A stretch of 64,000 nt of DNA, taken from assembly GCF_011317445.1 (NCBI RefSeq), contig NZ_JAAAPL010000002.1, positions 434,001 to 498,000 on the forward strand, in the 5' to 3' direction. The notes beneath the pieces are model-generated. The model saw only the letters and a list, made by a program, of their open reading frames with translations, did not search any database and was not told the DNA's origin. This stretch comes from Chelativorans multitrophicus (GTDB lineage Bacteria; Pseudomonadota; Alphaproteobacteria; Rhizobiales; Rhizobiaceae). Below are positions 9,141 to 17,281 of the stretch, in pieces (the first letter of the stretch is position 1; the number at the start of each line of letters is the position of its first letter). The position numbers and the translations under genes are program-made.

Positions 9141-10102
9141 GCCGGGTTTACCTCGTGGATGCAGGCGACGCCGTGGCCGGCATGCCGCCACATGGGCACC
9201 GGAGCTTCGCATTCGGGCCGGGAGAACTGGCACCGCGGGCGGAAGGCACAGCCTTCGGTGAGCGCGGTGAGATCCGGCACCGAGCCTTCGATAGCCTCCG
9301 GGAGCCGGTCGGACGAAAGCCGCGGGACTGAGGCGAGCAGGGCGCGTGTATAGGGATGGCGAGGATTGGCGAAAAGCGCATCCGTCGGCGCACTCTCGAC
9401 GATCCGCCCCGCATACATTACGCAGACGCGGTCGGCGAATTTGCGGACGACGCCGAGATTGTGGGAGATGAACAGGATCGCCGTGCCGTAAGCCTGGGAG
9501 AGGTTGGCCATGATGTTCAGGGTCTGCTGCTGGACCGTCACGTCGAGCGCGGTGCCCGGCTCATCCGCGATCAACAGCTTCGGCCGGCTCGCCAGGGCCA
9601 TGGCGATCATGACACGCTGGTTGAGGCCGCCGCTCAGTTGGAAGCTGTAGCTGTCCAGAACGCGTTCGGGATCCGCAATGGAGACGTCCCGGAGGGCCGT
9701 GCGCATGCAGCTTTCCGCCTCGGCGGTGCTGAGCCGTCGGTCAAGACGCGTCAGAACGGCGGCGAATTGCTGCCGGATGGTGAAGACCGGGTTGAGAGCG
9801 GCCATCGGGTCCTGGAAAATCATGGTGATGTCGCGCCCCCGGCGGCCTTTGGCGCGGGCGGGAGATTCCTTGAGGACGTCGGAGCCGTCTAATTGCAGGT
9901 TGCCGCTGGTGCGGATGCGCCGCTGCGGCAATAGCCCCATGATCACACGTGCGGTTACGGATTTTCCGCTGCCGGATTCGCCAACCAGCGCCACGCGCTC
10001 GCCCGTTCCGACCGTCAGATCGACGCCACGCAGGACGCTGACCGGGCCGTCATGGGTCTCGAAGGTCAGTCTCAGGTCATCTATCCGCAGGAGATCTTCC
10101 AT
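9137..10102 (-). CDS. Peptide-type ABC transporter ATPase, DppD-like
   Basis: The first of two ATPases, 321 aa. Walker A GESGSGKS is at residues 41-48 and Walker B reads [12 protein letters not shown]. The signature is LSGGLNQRV, with Leu in place of the usual Gln or Met. The C-terminus carries the Cys-rich oligopeptide extension ([14 protein letters not shown]). Three bases separate it from the permease gene upstream. It pairs with the DppF-like subunit. Confidence 0.93.
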   Translation of the reverse strand: MEDLLRIDDLRLTFETHDGPVSVLRGVDLTVGTGERVALVGESGSGKSVTARVIMGLLPQRRIRTSGNLQLDGSDVLKESPARAKGRRGRDITMIFQDPMAALNPVFTIRQQFAAVLTRLDRRLSTAEAESCMRTALRDVSIADPERVLDSYSFQLSGGLNQRVMIAMALASRPKLLIADEPGTALDVTVQQQTLNIMANLSQAYGTAILFISHNLGVVRKFADRVCVMYAGRIVESAPTDALFANPRHPYTRALLASVPRLSSDRLPEAIEGSVPDLTALTEGCAFRPRCQFSRPECEAPVPMWRHAGHGVACIHEVNPA

Positions 10103-10105
10103 GTC

Positions 10106-10957
10106 TTATCCAACGATATCGAAGAGATCGCGCAGGCCGTCCGCGACCAGGTTGAACCCGAGGACGATCACGAAGATCGCGAGACCCGCGGTGATGGAAA
10201 GCCACCATAGGTCGGGAAGGTATTGGGAGCCTTCCGATACCATGGTGCCAAGGTCGGGGGTGGGCGGCGGAGCGCCCATGCCGAGAAAGCTGAGGCTGGC
10301 TCCGAGCAGGATCACGAAACCCATGTCCAAGCTCGCCTTGGTCAGCAGGTTGGGCGCACAGTTCGGCAGGAGCTCGCCAAACATCACCTTCAGGGGAGAG
10401 GCGCCCACAACTTCGGCAGCGGTCACGAAACCCTCGTGCCTCAGCGAGCGGACGATGCCGTAGACCAGCCGCGCGTGCCAGGGCCACCAGGCGACTGCCA
10501 TGGCGATCATTGCCAGCATCTGCGACGGCTGGGAGATGCCAAGGATGGCCATGGCCAGCACCAGCGAGGGTATGGCGAGGAAGATGTCGGTGACACGCAT
10601 CAGCACGCTCTCCACCTTGCCGCCGAGATAGGCCGCTACGAGCCCGACGATGGTGCCGAGGGAAATCGCCAGGGATACGACGACCGCTCCGAGCATCAGG
10701 GAGTTGCGGAAGCCGAAGATAATGCGGCTCAGCACGTCCCGGCCCACGCTGTCCGTGCCAAGCCAATACTTCGCGCTCGGCGGCTTGTTTGCGTCGGCGA
10801 AGTTCACCACCACGCCGGCATGCTCTGGGTAGGGCGCCACATAGGGAGCGAAGAGGGCGCAAAATAGCACGAGCGCGATGAGCGCCGCCCCAAACACCGA
10901 CAAGCGGTTGCGGGCGAAGCGGCGCCATCCGCGCCATCTGGGATCAGCCTTGCTCAT
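10106..10957 (-). CDS. Peptide-type ABC transporter permease, DppC-like
   Basis: This 283-aa inner-membrane subunit has about six hydrophobic segments. It carries the DppC-type motif WLGTDSVGRDVLSR after the first membrane span and an EAA-like loop (AEVVGASPLKVMFGELLPN). The ATG overlaps the stop of the DppB-like gene (ATGA at 10954-10957). It forms the membrane channel with the DppB-like subunit. Confidence 0.93.
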   Translation of the reverse strand: MSKADPRWRGWRRFARNRLSVFGAALIALVLFCALFAPYVAPYPEHAGVVVNFADANKPPSAKYWLGTDSVGRDVLSRIIFGFRNSLMLGAVVVSLAISLGTIVGLVAAYLGGKVESVLMRVTDIFLAIPSLVLAMAILGISQPSQMLAMIAMAVAWWPWHARLVYGIVRSLRHEGFVTAAEVVGASPLKVMFGELLPNCAPNLLTKASLDMGFVILLGASLSFLGMGAPPPTPDLGTMVSEGSQYLPDLWWLSITAGLAIFVIVLGFNLVADGLRDLFDIVG

Positions 10958-11967
10958 GAGGCCTTCAACCTGATCTTGGGGTCGATAAAGGAGACGATCG
11001 TGTCGATGATCATATTGATCAGCACGAAGAAGACCGAAATCAGCATGACCACGGCGATCACCGCGTTAAGATCCTTGCGCATAATGGCATTGACGCCGTA
11101 TTTCGCCATTCCGGGCCAATGGAAGATCGTCTCGACGATGAAGGCGTTGCCGAGCAGCGCGACGATCTGCATGCCCAGGATCATCAAGGTCGGGATGATG
11201 GCCGGCCGCAGCGCCCATTTGAGCGCGATCGAGCTTTCAGCCAAGCCGTAAGCCCGCGCGAACTCGACAAAAGGCCGATCGTAGCTATCGACCATGTTGG
11301 TGCGGGTGAGGCGCGAGATCTGCGCCAGGCCAGGGAGGGAAAGGGCCACCGCCGGCAGCACGATATGGGCAAGCGCGTCACGGAAAACCTGCCACTGGCC
11401 CGCCAACAGGGCATCGACCGTGTACAGCCCGGTGACGGCCGGCGGCGCCGTCAGGCTTTCCGACAGCCTGCCCGTGAGCGGCAGGAGACCGAGCCAGAAG
11501 GAAAGAAGCAGCATCAGGAAAAGGGCCCAGACAAAATTGGGCAGAGCCACGGCCAGCAAAGAGAGGATACGCGCAGCATTGTCCGGCCAGCGGTCCTTGA
11601 AGTGGGCGCTGGCAATTCCCATCGCGCCGCCGATCAACGTCATGGCGACGCCAGCGAAGATCACTAGCTCCAGCGTGGCAGGGAAGGTGGCGGCAACGTC
11701 CTGCGAAACGGGATTGTCGGTATAGAGCGACCTGCCAAAATCGAAGTTCAGCGCACCCTTCATGAAGCGTATGTACTGCTCGGCGATGGGCCGGTCGAAG
11801 CCCATCTGCTGGCGCATGGCCTCCACCTGTTCCGCGCTCGCCTCCGGCCCCAGTGCAAGGCGCGCCGGGTCGCCCGGAATGACACGCGCGAGTAGGAACA
11901 TCAGTACGGAAACGCCGATGACGACGATGATGCCGCTCATCAGCCGGTTGAAGAGAAAGCGCGTCAT
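10954..11967 (-). CDS. Peptide-type ABC transporter permease, DppB-like
   Basis: This is a 337-aa inner-membrane permease with a typical start (MTRFLFNRLMSGIIVVIG). The FLLARVIPGDPARLALG segment after the first span and the FVEFARAYGLAE loop are classic DppB features. An in-frame upstream start at 12042 would add a charged leader without family support. It is separated by 308 bases from the binding-protein gene upstream in the same operon, a gap that holds a GC-rich hairpin. Confidence 0.92.
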   Translation of the reverse strand: MTRFLFNRLMSGIIVVIGVSVLMFLLARVIPGDPARLALGPEASAEQVEAMRQQMGFDRPIAEQYIRFMKGALNFDFGRSLYTDNPVSQDVAATFPATLELVIFAGVAMTLIGGAMGIASAHFKDRWPDNAARILSLLAVALPNFVWALFLMLLLSFWLGLLPLTGRLSESLTAPPAVTGLYTVDALLAGQWQVFRDALAHIVLPAVALSLPGLAQISRLTRTNMVDSYDRPFVEFARAYGLAESSIALKWALRPAIIPTLMILGMQIVALLGNAFIVETIFHWPGMAKYGVNAIMRKDLNAVIAVVMLISVFFVLINMIIDTIVSFIDPKIRLKAS

Positions 11968-12275
11968 ACCGAGGGCCCTTTTTCCACTAGGGAGGGCAGG
12001 GGTGCGCCGGGCTCGATCGTGCGCTGCTTTGATTCGAAACAATCCGGGTGACCTGGAGGCGAAATGTACCGCGCCCCAGTTTCCCCGATCGAATTCTGCT
12101 TTGATGACGTCAACTTCCCTGACCAGTCGCTCGTATGTTGAAGATGGCGGTTGGAACGCTCCGATCGAAATGTCGGCGTGGCTCCGGCTTTCGCCGGAGC
12201 GCTAGCCGAGCCGCGCCGAAACGGATTTGCCGGACCGAAACAGGCAAGGAGATTTCCATGCCTGCCCGTCGCCGG
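11968..12275 (-). other. 308-base gap between importer binding-protein and permease genes
   Basis: No coding sequence is supported here. The only clear structure is an 8-bp perfect stem at 12181-12200. Short plus-strand frames in the region have no family resemblance. The gap separates the binding-protein gene from the rest of its operon. Confidence 0.5.
12181..12200 (-). terminator. GC-rich hairpin between binding-protein and permease genes
   Basis: GCTCCGGC (12181-12188) pairs perfectly with GCCGGAGC (12193-12200) around a TTTC loop. There is no T tract on the minus strand, so it is a weak terminator at best. Similar stems after binding-protein genes often stabilise the upstream mRNA and lower permease expression. 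Confidence 0.4.
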
Positions 12276-13898
12276 TCAAACATCCATTGTCATCCTGTCG
12301 TACCGGTAATTGCCGGCCATGATCGGAATGGACTGCTTCGGGTCTTCGAAGCCCGGCACATGCAGGTTTTCCCGGAATGCCACGAGATCGATGGCCTGGT
12401 AAAGGAAGACCGACGGATACTCGTCCGCGATCACGCGCGCCAGCTCCTTGTAAAGCTCGTGACGCGCCGCGGGATCGGTGGTTTGGCGGCCCTTTTCGAG
12501 CGCGGCATCGATTTCCGGTTTTTGCAGCCAGTGCATGGAAAGATAGGTGCCTGCCGCCGAGCTGTGATATTCGGCCCACAGCATGGAGTCCACGTCCGTT
12601 GTCGAAAGAGAGGTCGCCACACAGGCAAGGTGGGGCGTCGCTTCGGGACTGGTGGCCATTTCCACGATCTGAGGCCACGGGGCGGAGGTGATATTCACCT
12701 TCATTCCGAGCTCGGCCAGATTGGCCTGCAGCAGGAGCGCGAACTTCTCCTGCAGCGCTACCGACTTGAACCAAACGAGATTGAGCTCCAAGGGCTGATC
12801 GGCATATTTGGACTCGGCGAGTGCGGCCTTTGCCGCCTCGATATCGCGCTTGATCAGGGGTACACCGGGATCATAACCCATGACATCCGCCGGGATCGGG
12901 CCGCGGATCGGCGTACCCTGCTGCTGGCCGGCCACATCAAGAAGCGCGTAAAGCTGGTCATAGTCGAAGGCAAGCGCGATCGCTTTCCTGACATTCACGT
13001 CATCGAGCGGCGCCTTCTGCGTGTTCATCTTGAAGTGAAAGATGGTGGGCTTGCGGTCTTGGCCGATAGAAATGCCGTCCGACTGCGAAAGCGCGGCGAC
13101 AATCTCCGGCGGCAGCGGCAGGCGCGTAAGGTCGATCTCGCCTCGCGGCATGAGCTGGCGCACGGTCACGGCCTCGACGCCGAATTTCGAGCGCACCACC
13201 TCGGGCGGATTGGGCGCAAAGCCCGCGAAATAATCGGGATTGATCTCCATCACCGTTTCGTTCTGGGAATCATGCCTGGCGATTTTGTATGGTCCGCTGC
13301 CGGCGTCGTTGCTGCTCAGGAATGCCTCGCCGTAGTCACCGAACTCCCCGAATTCGCCGTCCTTCAGATTGGCCGTCACGAGCTTTTTGTTGACTATAGC
13401 AAGGCGCACCAGCGCTGCAAGGAAGGGTGAAAACGGCTCGCGCAGCCGGAAGATAACCTTGTTGCCATCCTGCTCGGCTTTCTCGACAGCGGCCAAGAGG
13501 AACGAGAAGCCACGCTTCATCGTGATCATGCGGTTGGCGGAGAAGACAACATCCTCGGCCGTCAGCGGCGAACCGTCATGGAACTTGATGCCGTCGCGAA
13601 TGGTGAAGGCGTAGACCTTGCCGTCCTCCGAAATCTCCCAGGATTCCGCCACGGAAGGCTCAATCTCTCCACCGGGCGCTGGACGCACCAGAAAGTCGTA
13701 AAGATTGAACATGAGGATGGAGCCCGGAAAGTCCACGGGCTTGTGCGGGTCGGCCTGACCGATATTGCCGTCGGCCAGACGCAGCGTTCGCTTATCGGCG
13801 GCTGCCGCGAAGGGCATCGTCGGCCCGACGCCGAACGTTATGCCGGCCGACGCCGTTCCGGCCAGAAGTTGCCTGCGCGTGAGCATGAAATTCGACAT
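12276..13898 (-). CDS. Peptide-type ABC transporter binding protein, Tat-type signal
   Basis: This 540-aa solute-binding protein of family 5 (DppA/OppA-like) is exported. The N-terminus MSNFMLTRRQLLAGTAS has a twin-arginine pattern (TRRQLL) followed by a hydrophobic stretch and a likely AAA cleavage site, so it is probably folded before export. Family features include the VAESWEISEDGKVYAFTIRDGIKFHDGSPLTAEDV region. GGGGAA lies just upstream of the chosen ATG at 13896-13898. It is the first gene of the importer operon and diverges from the AroM-LuxR regulator gene. The ligand is unknown; a peptide-like or aminopolycarboxylate compound fits the neighbours. Confidence 0.92.
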   Translation of the reverse strand: MSNFMLTRRQLLAGTASAGITFGVGPTMPFAAAADKRTLRLADGNIGQADPHKPVDFPGSILMFNLYDFLVRPAPGGEIEPSVAESWEISEDGKVYAFTIRDGIKFHDGSPLTAEDVVFSANRMITMKRGFSFLLAAVEKAEQDGNKVIFRLREPFSPFLAALVRLAIVNKKLVTANLKDGEFGEFGDYGEAFLSSNDAGSGPYKIARHDSQNETVMEINPDYFAGFAPNPPEVVRSKFGVEAVTVRQLMPRGEIDLTRLPLPPEIVAALSQSDGISIGQDRKPTIFHFKMNTQKAPLDDVNVRKAIALAFDYDQLYALLDVAGQQQGTPIRGPIPADVMGYDPGVPLIKRDIEAAKAALAESKYADQPLELNLVWFKSVALQEKFALLLQANLAELGMKVNITSAPWPQIVEMATSPEATPHLACVATSLSTTDVDSMLWAEYHSSAAGTYLSMHWLQKPEIDAALEKGRQTTDPAARHELYKELARVIADEYPSVFLYQAIDLVAFRENLHVPGFEDPKQSIPIMAGNYRYDRMTMDV

Positions 13899-14064
13899 TC
13901 CTGTTCCCCTTCTCAAGCTAGAATCGCCGGCATTAAGGAAGCAAGTCTCGCCTTGGAGCGGGGCGCCGCTTCCGGCTGCCTTTTATGGCTTCGTCGGGCG
14001 CGCCGGTTCTCCAGGGCACCTGCCTCGATCCTGCAAGCTTATCAAGCCAGTGTGGGCCTAAGAA

Positions 14065-14080
14065 TACGTGGCAGCACTTA
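14065..14080. promoter_or_regulatory. Imperfect 16-bp dyad in the importer/regulator divergent region
   Basis: TACGTGGCAGCACTTA at 14065-14080 matches 13 of 16 positions of the perfect palindrome at 15148-15163. It sits 166 bases before the binding-protein gene and 101 bases before the AroM-LuxR gene, so it could control both. The AroM-LuxR protein is the obvious candidate ligand (inference). Confidence 0.5.
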
Positions 14081-14181
14081 CAGCCGGCATTCGTTGGCAC
14101 GATGGACGAGGCCTGGGCAATGTCTATACTCGGGCGAAAGCAATGATGCCAAGAGAGGCTAAATGGAGTGTCCGGCCCGGA

Positions 14182-15129
14182 ATGTCGTTTGATGGCATGA
14201 AAAAGCGAGTCTGCTTCATAACGCTCGGCCAGTCACCGCGGCCGGAGCTTATCTCGGAGGTGCTGGAGCATATTCGCGAACCGATCGACTACACGGAAAT
14301 CGGCGCGCTGGACGGCCTTTCGGACGGTGAGATCGAGCCGCCGCGTTCGCTGCGCGATACGCCTCTCGTGACGCGGCTGGCCAGCGGCGAACAGGTCGTC
14401 GTCTCTTCGGAGTTTATCAACAGGCGGCTGGATATCGTGACCGCCCAGATCGACCGGCTGGGGCACGATCTGCTTGTGCTGCTCGCCAGCGGCATCTTCC
14501 GCAAATTCGAGACGTCCACCCCACTCATCCACGGCCAACTGGCGGTGGATGAATGGATCGCCTCCTTCATCCTCGGCACGGCACAGCTTGGCGTCGTTTT
14601 TCCCCTACGGAAACAAGCCTCCGATCCGGTGACGCTCCATGACTACGGCATCCTCATCCAGAACTACCAGACCGTGGCCTATTCCGGCGAGGCAAGCCGC
14701 ATCGACGAGACGGCGCTCCTGCTCAGGGATGTCGATTTCATCCTGATGCATTCGGTCGGGTACACCAAGGAGATGGCCCAGCAGTTGGCGAGCGAATCGC
14801 ACAAGCCGGTGGTCACGGCCAGACGTGTCATCGCCGGGGCCCTCCACCTGCGGCTTATGGAAATGGGCAGCACGGCCCATCACAGCTTTGCTCAGGCGAG
14901 CGAGCTCGACCTGATAAAGCGTCTGCCGCGGCCGGAAGAACCGCTTACCGGCCGCGAGCAGGAAGTGCTTTCGCTCGTGCTCGAAGGCCGTTCCAATAAG
15001 GAAATCGCCAAACAGCTCGGGATCAGCCACCGGACGGTTGAGATCCACCGGTCACGCGCCATGGCGAAATACAACGCGACGACGGCAATGCAGCTCATCC
15101 GCCGCGCCATGATCGAGAATCCGGGCTAG
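14182..15129 (+). CDS. AroM-domain / LuxR-type HTH fusion regulator
   Basis: This is a 315-aa protein with two parts. Residues about 6-230 resemble the AroM family: the ITLGQSPRPE start, the IGALDGLSDGEI segment and LLVLLASGIF; this is a poorly characterised domain I expect to bind a small molecule. Residues about 254-312 form a LuxR/GerE helix-turn-helix (LTGREQEVLSLVLEG, SNKEIAKQLGIS, RTVEIHRSRAMAK). A one-protein ligand-sensing transcription factor is the simplest reading. It lies between a divergent importer operon and a monooxygenase operon, and related dyads lie upstream of both. ATG 14182 has GGAG 13 bases upstream; ATG 14197 is an equally good start. Confidence 0.85.
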   Translation: MSFDGMKKRVCFITLGQSPRPELISEVLEHIREPIDYTEIGALDGLSDGEIEPPRSLRDTPLVTRLASGEQVVVSSEFINRRLDIVTAQIDRLGHDLLVLLASGIFRKFETSTPLIHGQLAVDEWIASFILGTAQLGVVFPLRKQASDPVTLHDYGILIQNYQTVAYSGEASRIDETALLLRDVDFILMHSVGYTKEMAQQLASESHKPVVTARRVIAGALHLRLMEMGSTAHHSFAQASELDLIKRLPRPEEPLTGREQEVLSLVLEGRSNKEIAKQLGISHRTVEIHRSRAMAKYNATTAMQLIRRAMIENPG

Positions 15130-15147
15130 CTTTGTCTTTTCGCCTCC

Positions 15148-15163
15148 TACGTGCCGGCACGTA
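15148..15163. promoter_or_regulatory. Perfect 16-bp palindrome upstream of the monooxygenase operon
   Basis: TACGTGCCGGCACGTA is a perfect dyad with no loop, 66 bases upstream of the monooxygenase start and 18 bases after the AroM-LuxR stop. Its size suits a LuxR-type dimer site, and a related copy (13 of 16) lies in front of the importer and regulator genes. TTTT follows directly, but a loopless palindrome is not a good terminator. Confidence 0.6.
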
Positions 15164-15229
15164 TTTTGCGGCAGGTGGCTTTCATCTACGCTTTGGCAAC
15201 TCCGCAAAGATCCACCCAAGGGAGGTGTC

Positions 15230-16600
15230 ATGAGGAAAGCGGGCGAACAGATGAAGCTCGGGGCGTTTCTGACCGCGACCGGCCAGCATATAGCCGCCTG
15301 GCGTCATCCCGACGTGAAGGCCGACGCCGGCGTCGATCTCCAGGAATACATCCGGGTGGTGAAGATCGCCGAGCGCGGCAAGTTCGACATGATGTTCCTC
15401 GCCGACAATGCGGGCATTTGGAGCCGCGAGCTGGAGTCCGACGGACGCAGCTCGCGCGCAGCCTATTTCGAGCCGATCACGCTGCTTTCGGCGCTCGCAG
15501 CGGTCACGGAGCGGATCGGGCTTGTCGCGACGGCTACCGCGACCTTCAACGAGCCTTACAACGTGGCGCGTAAATATGCCTCGCTCGACCATCTGAGCGG
15601 GGGCAGGGCGGGCTGGAACCTTGTCACTTCGGCGAACGAGGCCGAGGCTTACAATTTCGGCTTCGACGTTCACCTGGCGCATGCGGACCGCTATGCACGG
15701 GCGCGCGAGTTTGCCGAAATCGTCATCGGCCTGTGGGACAGCTGGGAAGATGACGCGCTGATCCTCGACAAGGAGGGCGGGCGCTTCTTCGATCCGCAAA
15801 AGCTCCACATGCTCAACCACAAGGGTGAGCGGTTCTCCGTCCGAGGCCCACTCAACGTGCCGCGCACGCCACAGGGCCGCCCCATCATCGTGCAGGCGGG
15901 CTCCTCCGACGCGGGCATGGATCTCGCCGCCTGGTGCGCCGACGTTGTCTTCACCGCGCAGCCGGCCCTCTCCGACGGAATCACCTTCTATAGGGAACTG
16001 AAGGAGCGGGTGCGGAAGGCAGGCCGCTCGCCCGACGATCTGAAAATCATGCCTGGCCTTTCGCCTGTCGTCGGCCGGACGCGGGAAGAGGCGCAAGCGA
16101 AGTTCCAGGAACTGCAGGACCTCATCGATCCCGTCGTCGGCCTCGGCCTCCTGTCGTCCATGGCCGGCCACGATCTTTCCGGCTATCCGATCGACGGACC
16201 CTTCCCGGACTTGCCGGACAACAATACCGGAAAGGGCCGGCTGAAGGTGCTGAAGGACACGGCCGCTCGAGAGAACATGACGATCCGCCAGCTCTATACA
16301 AGGATCGCCGGGACGCGCGGGCACAATCTCGTCATCGGCACGGCGGAGGACATCGCCGACCAGATGGAAGAATGGTTCACCTCCGAAGCCGCCGACGGCT
16401 TCAATATCATGCCGCAAGCGCTGCCGGGCAGCCTCTCCGACTTTGTCGACTTCGTCATCCCCGAACTCCAGCGGCGGGGTCTTTTCCGCAGGGAGTACGA
16501 AGGCAGCACGCTGCGTGAGCATTTGGGCTTGTCGTGGCCGCATACGCGCCACGTGCTCGCCCGCGATGGCCGAAACGCAAAGCCCGATGCGGCGGAATAG
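15230..16600 (+). CDS. FMNH2-dependent monooxygenase, NtaA/SnaA/DszA (EmoA-like) family
   Basis: This 456-aa LLM-class monooxygenase uses reduced FMN from a separate reductase to oxidise its substrate, in this family often by N-dealkylation or C-S cleavage. Family signatures are FDMMFLADNAG, YASLDHLSGGRAGWNLVTS, VRGPLNVPRTPQGRPIIVQAGSS and the C-terminal FRREYEGSTLREHLGL. It is a paralogue of EmoA at 40162. GGGAGG lies 5 bases before the ATG. The matching FMN reductase follows 85 bases downstream, as with emoA-emoB. An aminocarboxylate substrate is inferred; methionine- or sulfone-type substrates are alternatives. Confidence 0.92.
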   Translation: MRKAGEQMKLGAFLTATGQHIAAWRHPDVKADAGVDLQEYIRVVKIAERGKFDMMFLADNAGIWSRELESDGRSSRAAYFEPITLLSALAAVTERIGLVATATATFNEPYNVARKYASLDHLSGGRAGWNLVTSANEAEAYNFGFDVHLAHADRYARAREFAEIVIGLWDSWEDDALILDKEGGRFFDPQKLHMLNHKGERFSVRGPLNVPRTPQGRPIIVQAGSSDAGMDLAAWCADVVFTAQPALSDGITFYRELKERVRKAGRSPDDLKIMPGLSPVVGRTREEAQAKFQELQDLIDPVVGLGLLSSMAGHDLSGYPIDGPFPDLPDNNTGKGRLKVLKDTAARENMTIRQLYTRIAGTRGHNLVIGTAEDIADQMEEWFTSEAADGFNIMPQALPGSLSDFVDFVIPELQRRGLFRREYEGSTLREHLGLSWPHTRHVLARDGRNAKPDAAE

Positions 16601-16685
16601 GGCGGGGACCCCGACGCATTCTCCAGGGGTGACGGATTCGCCATCACGCCAAACGCGTCTCCCAACAATCTGAAGGAAAAGCAGT

Positions 16686-17258
16686 TTGACAAGAAAGATC
16701 ATCGGTCTGGCGGGAAGCATACGCCGGCCTTCCAAGACACGGGCGCTCGTAACCAGCCTTGTCGCCGAAACGGCGCGCCAATGCGGCGGCGCGAACGCCG
16801 TTTACGACGTGCTCGATCTTATGCCGGATCTCGGCACCTGCCTCTTCCGCTCGGACGCATCACCGAAACTCGAGCGGATCCTGCAGGAAATCGAGTCGGC
16901 CGACGCGCTCATCGTCGCAAGCCCCGTCTACAAAGGCTCCTATGGGGGCCTTTTCAAGCACCTGATCGACCTTCTCGATCCCAACAGCCTTCTGGAAAGG
17001 CCGGTCCTGATCGCCGCCACCGGCGGCGGCCAGCGGCACGCGCTAATGGTGGAGCATCAGATGCGGCCGCTCTTCGGGTTTTTCGGCGCCTCCAGCGTGC
17101 CGCTTGCGGTCTATGCGTCGGATACGGACTTCAAGGACGGCGAGCTGACGGATGAGCCGACGAGGCAGAGATGCGTGATGGCCTGCCGGCAGCTCTCGAG
17201 CCTCATCAAGCATCGTATCCCCTTTGAAACAGACCCGGCAGAGAAGCGCTGGGCGTAG
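16686..17258 (+). CDS. NAD(P)H:FMN reductase (SsuE/EmoB-like), TTG start
   Basis: This 190-aa flavodoxin-fold reductase supplies FMNH2 to the monooxygenase encoded just upstream. The FMN-phosphate loop GSIRRPSKTR is near residue 10, followed by SPVYKGSYGGLFKHLIDLL and TGGGQRHALMVEHQMRPLFGFFGA, all typical of the SsuE/MsuE group. The start is a TTG with AAGGAA about 9 bases upstream; no ATG is available before the conserved loop. It is a paralogue of EmoB at 41567. Confidence 0.9.
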   Translation: MTRKIIGLAGSIRRPSKTRALVTSLVAETARQCGGANAVYDVLDLMPDLGTCLFRSDASPKLERILQEIESADALIVASPVYKGSYGGLFKHLIDLLDPNSLLERPVLIAATGGGQRHALMVEHQMRPLFGFFGASSVPLAVYASDTDFKDGELTDEPTRQRCVMACRQLSSLIKHRIPFETDPAEKRWA

Positions 17259-17281
17259 GCGGCAACTGGGACCAGGACAAG

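Noticed and set aside
12135-13430. 431-codon open frame on the plus strand
   Set aside because: It is antisense to the importer binding-protein gene and has His/Arg/Gly-rich shadow composition.
14094-14130. TTGGCA and TATACT upstream of the AroM-LuxR gene as a promoter
   Set aside because: The spacing is 25 bp, far outside the normal range.
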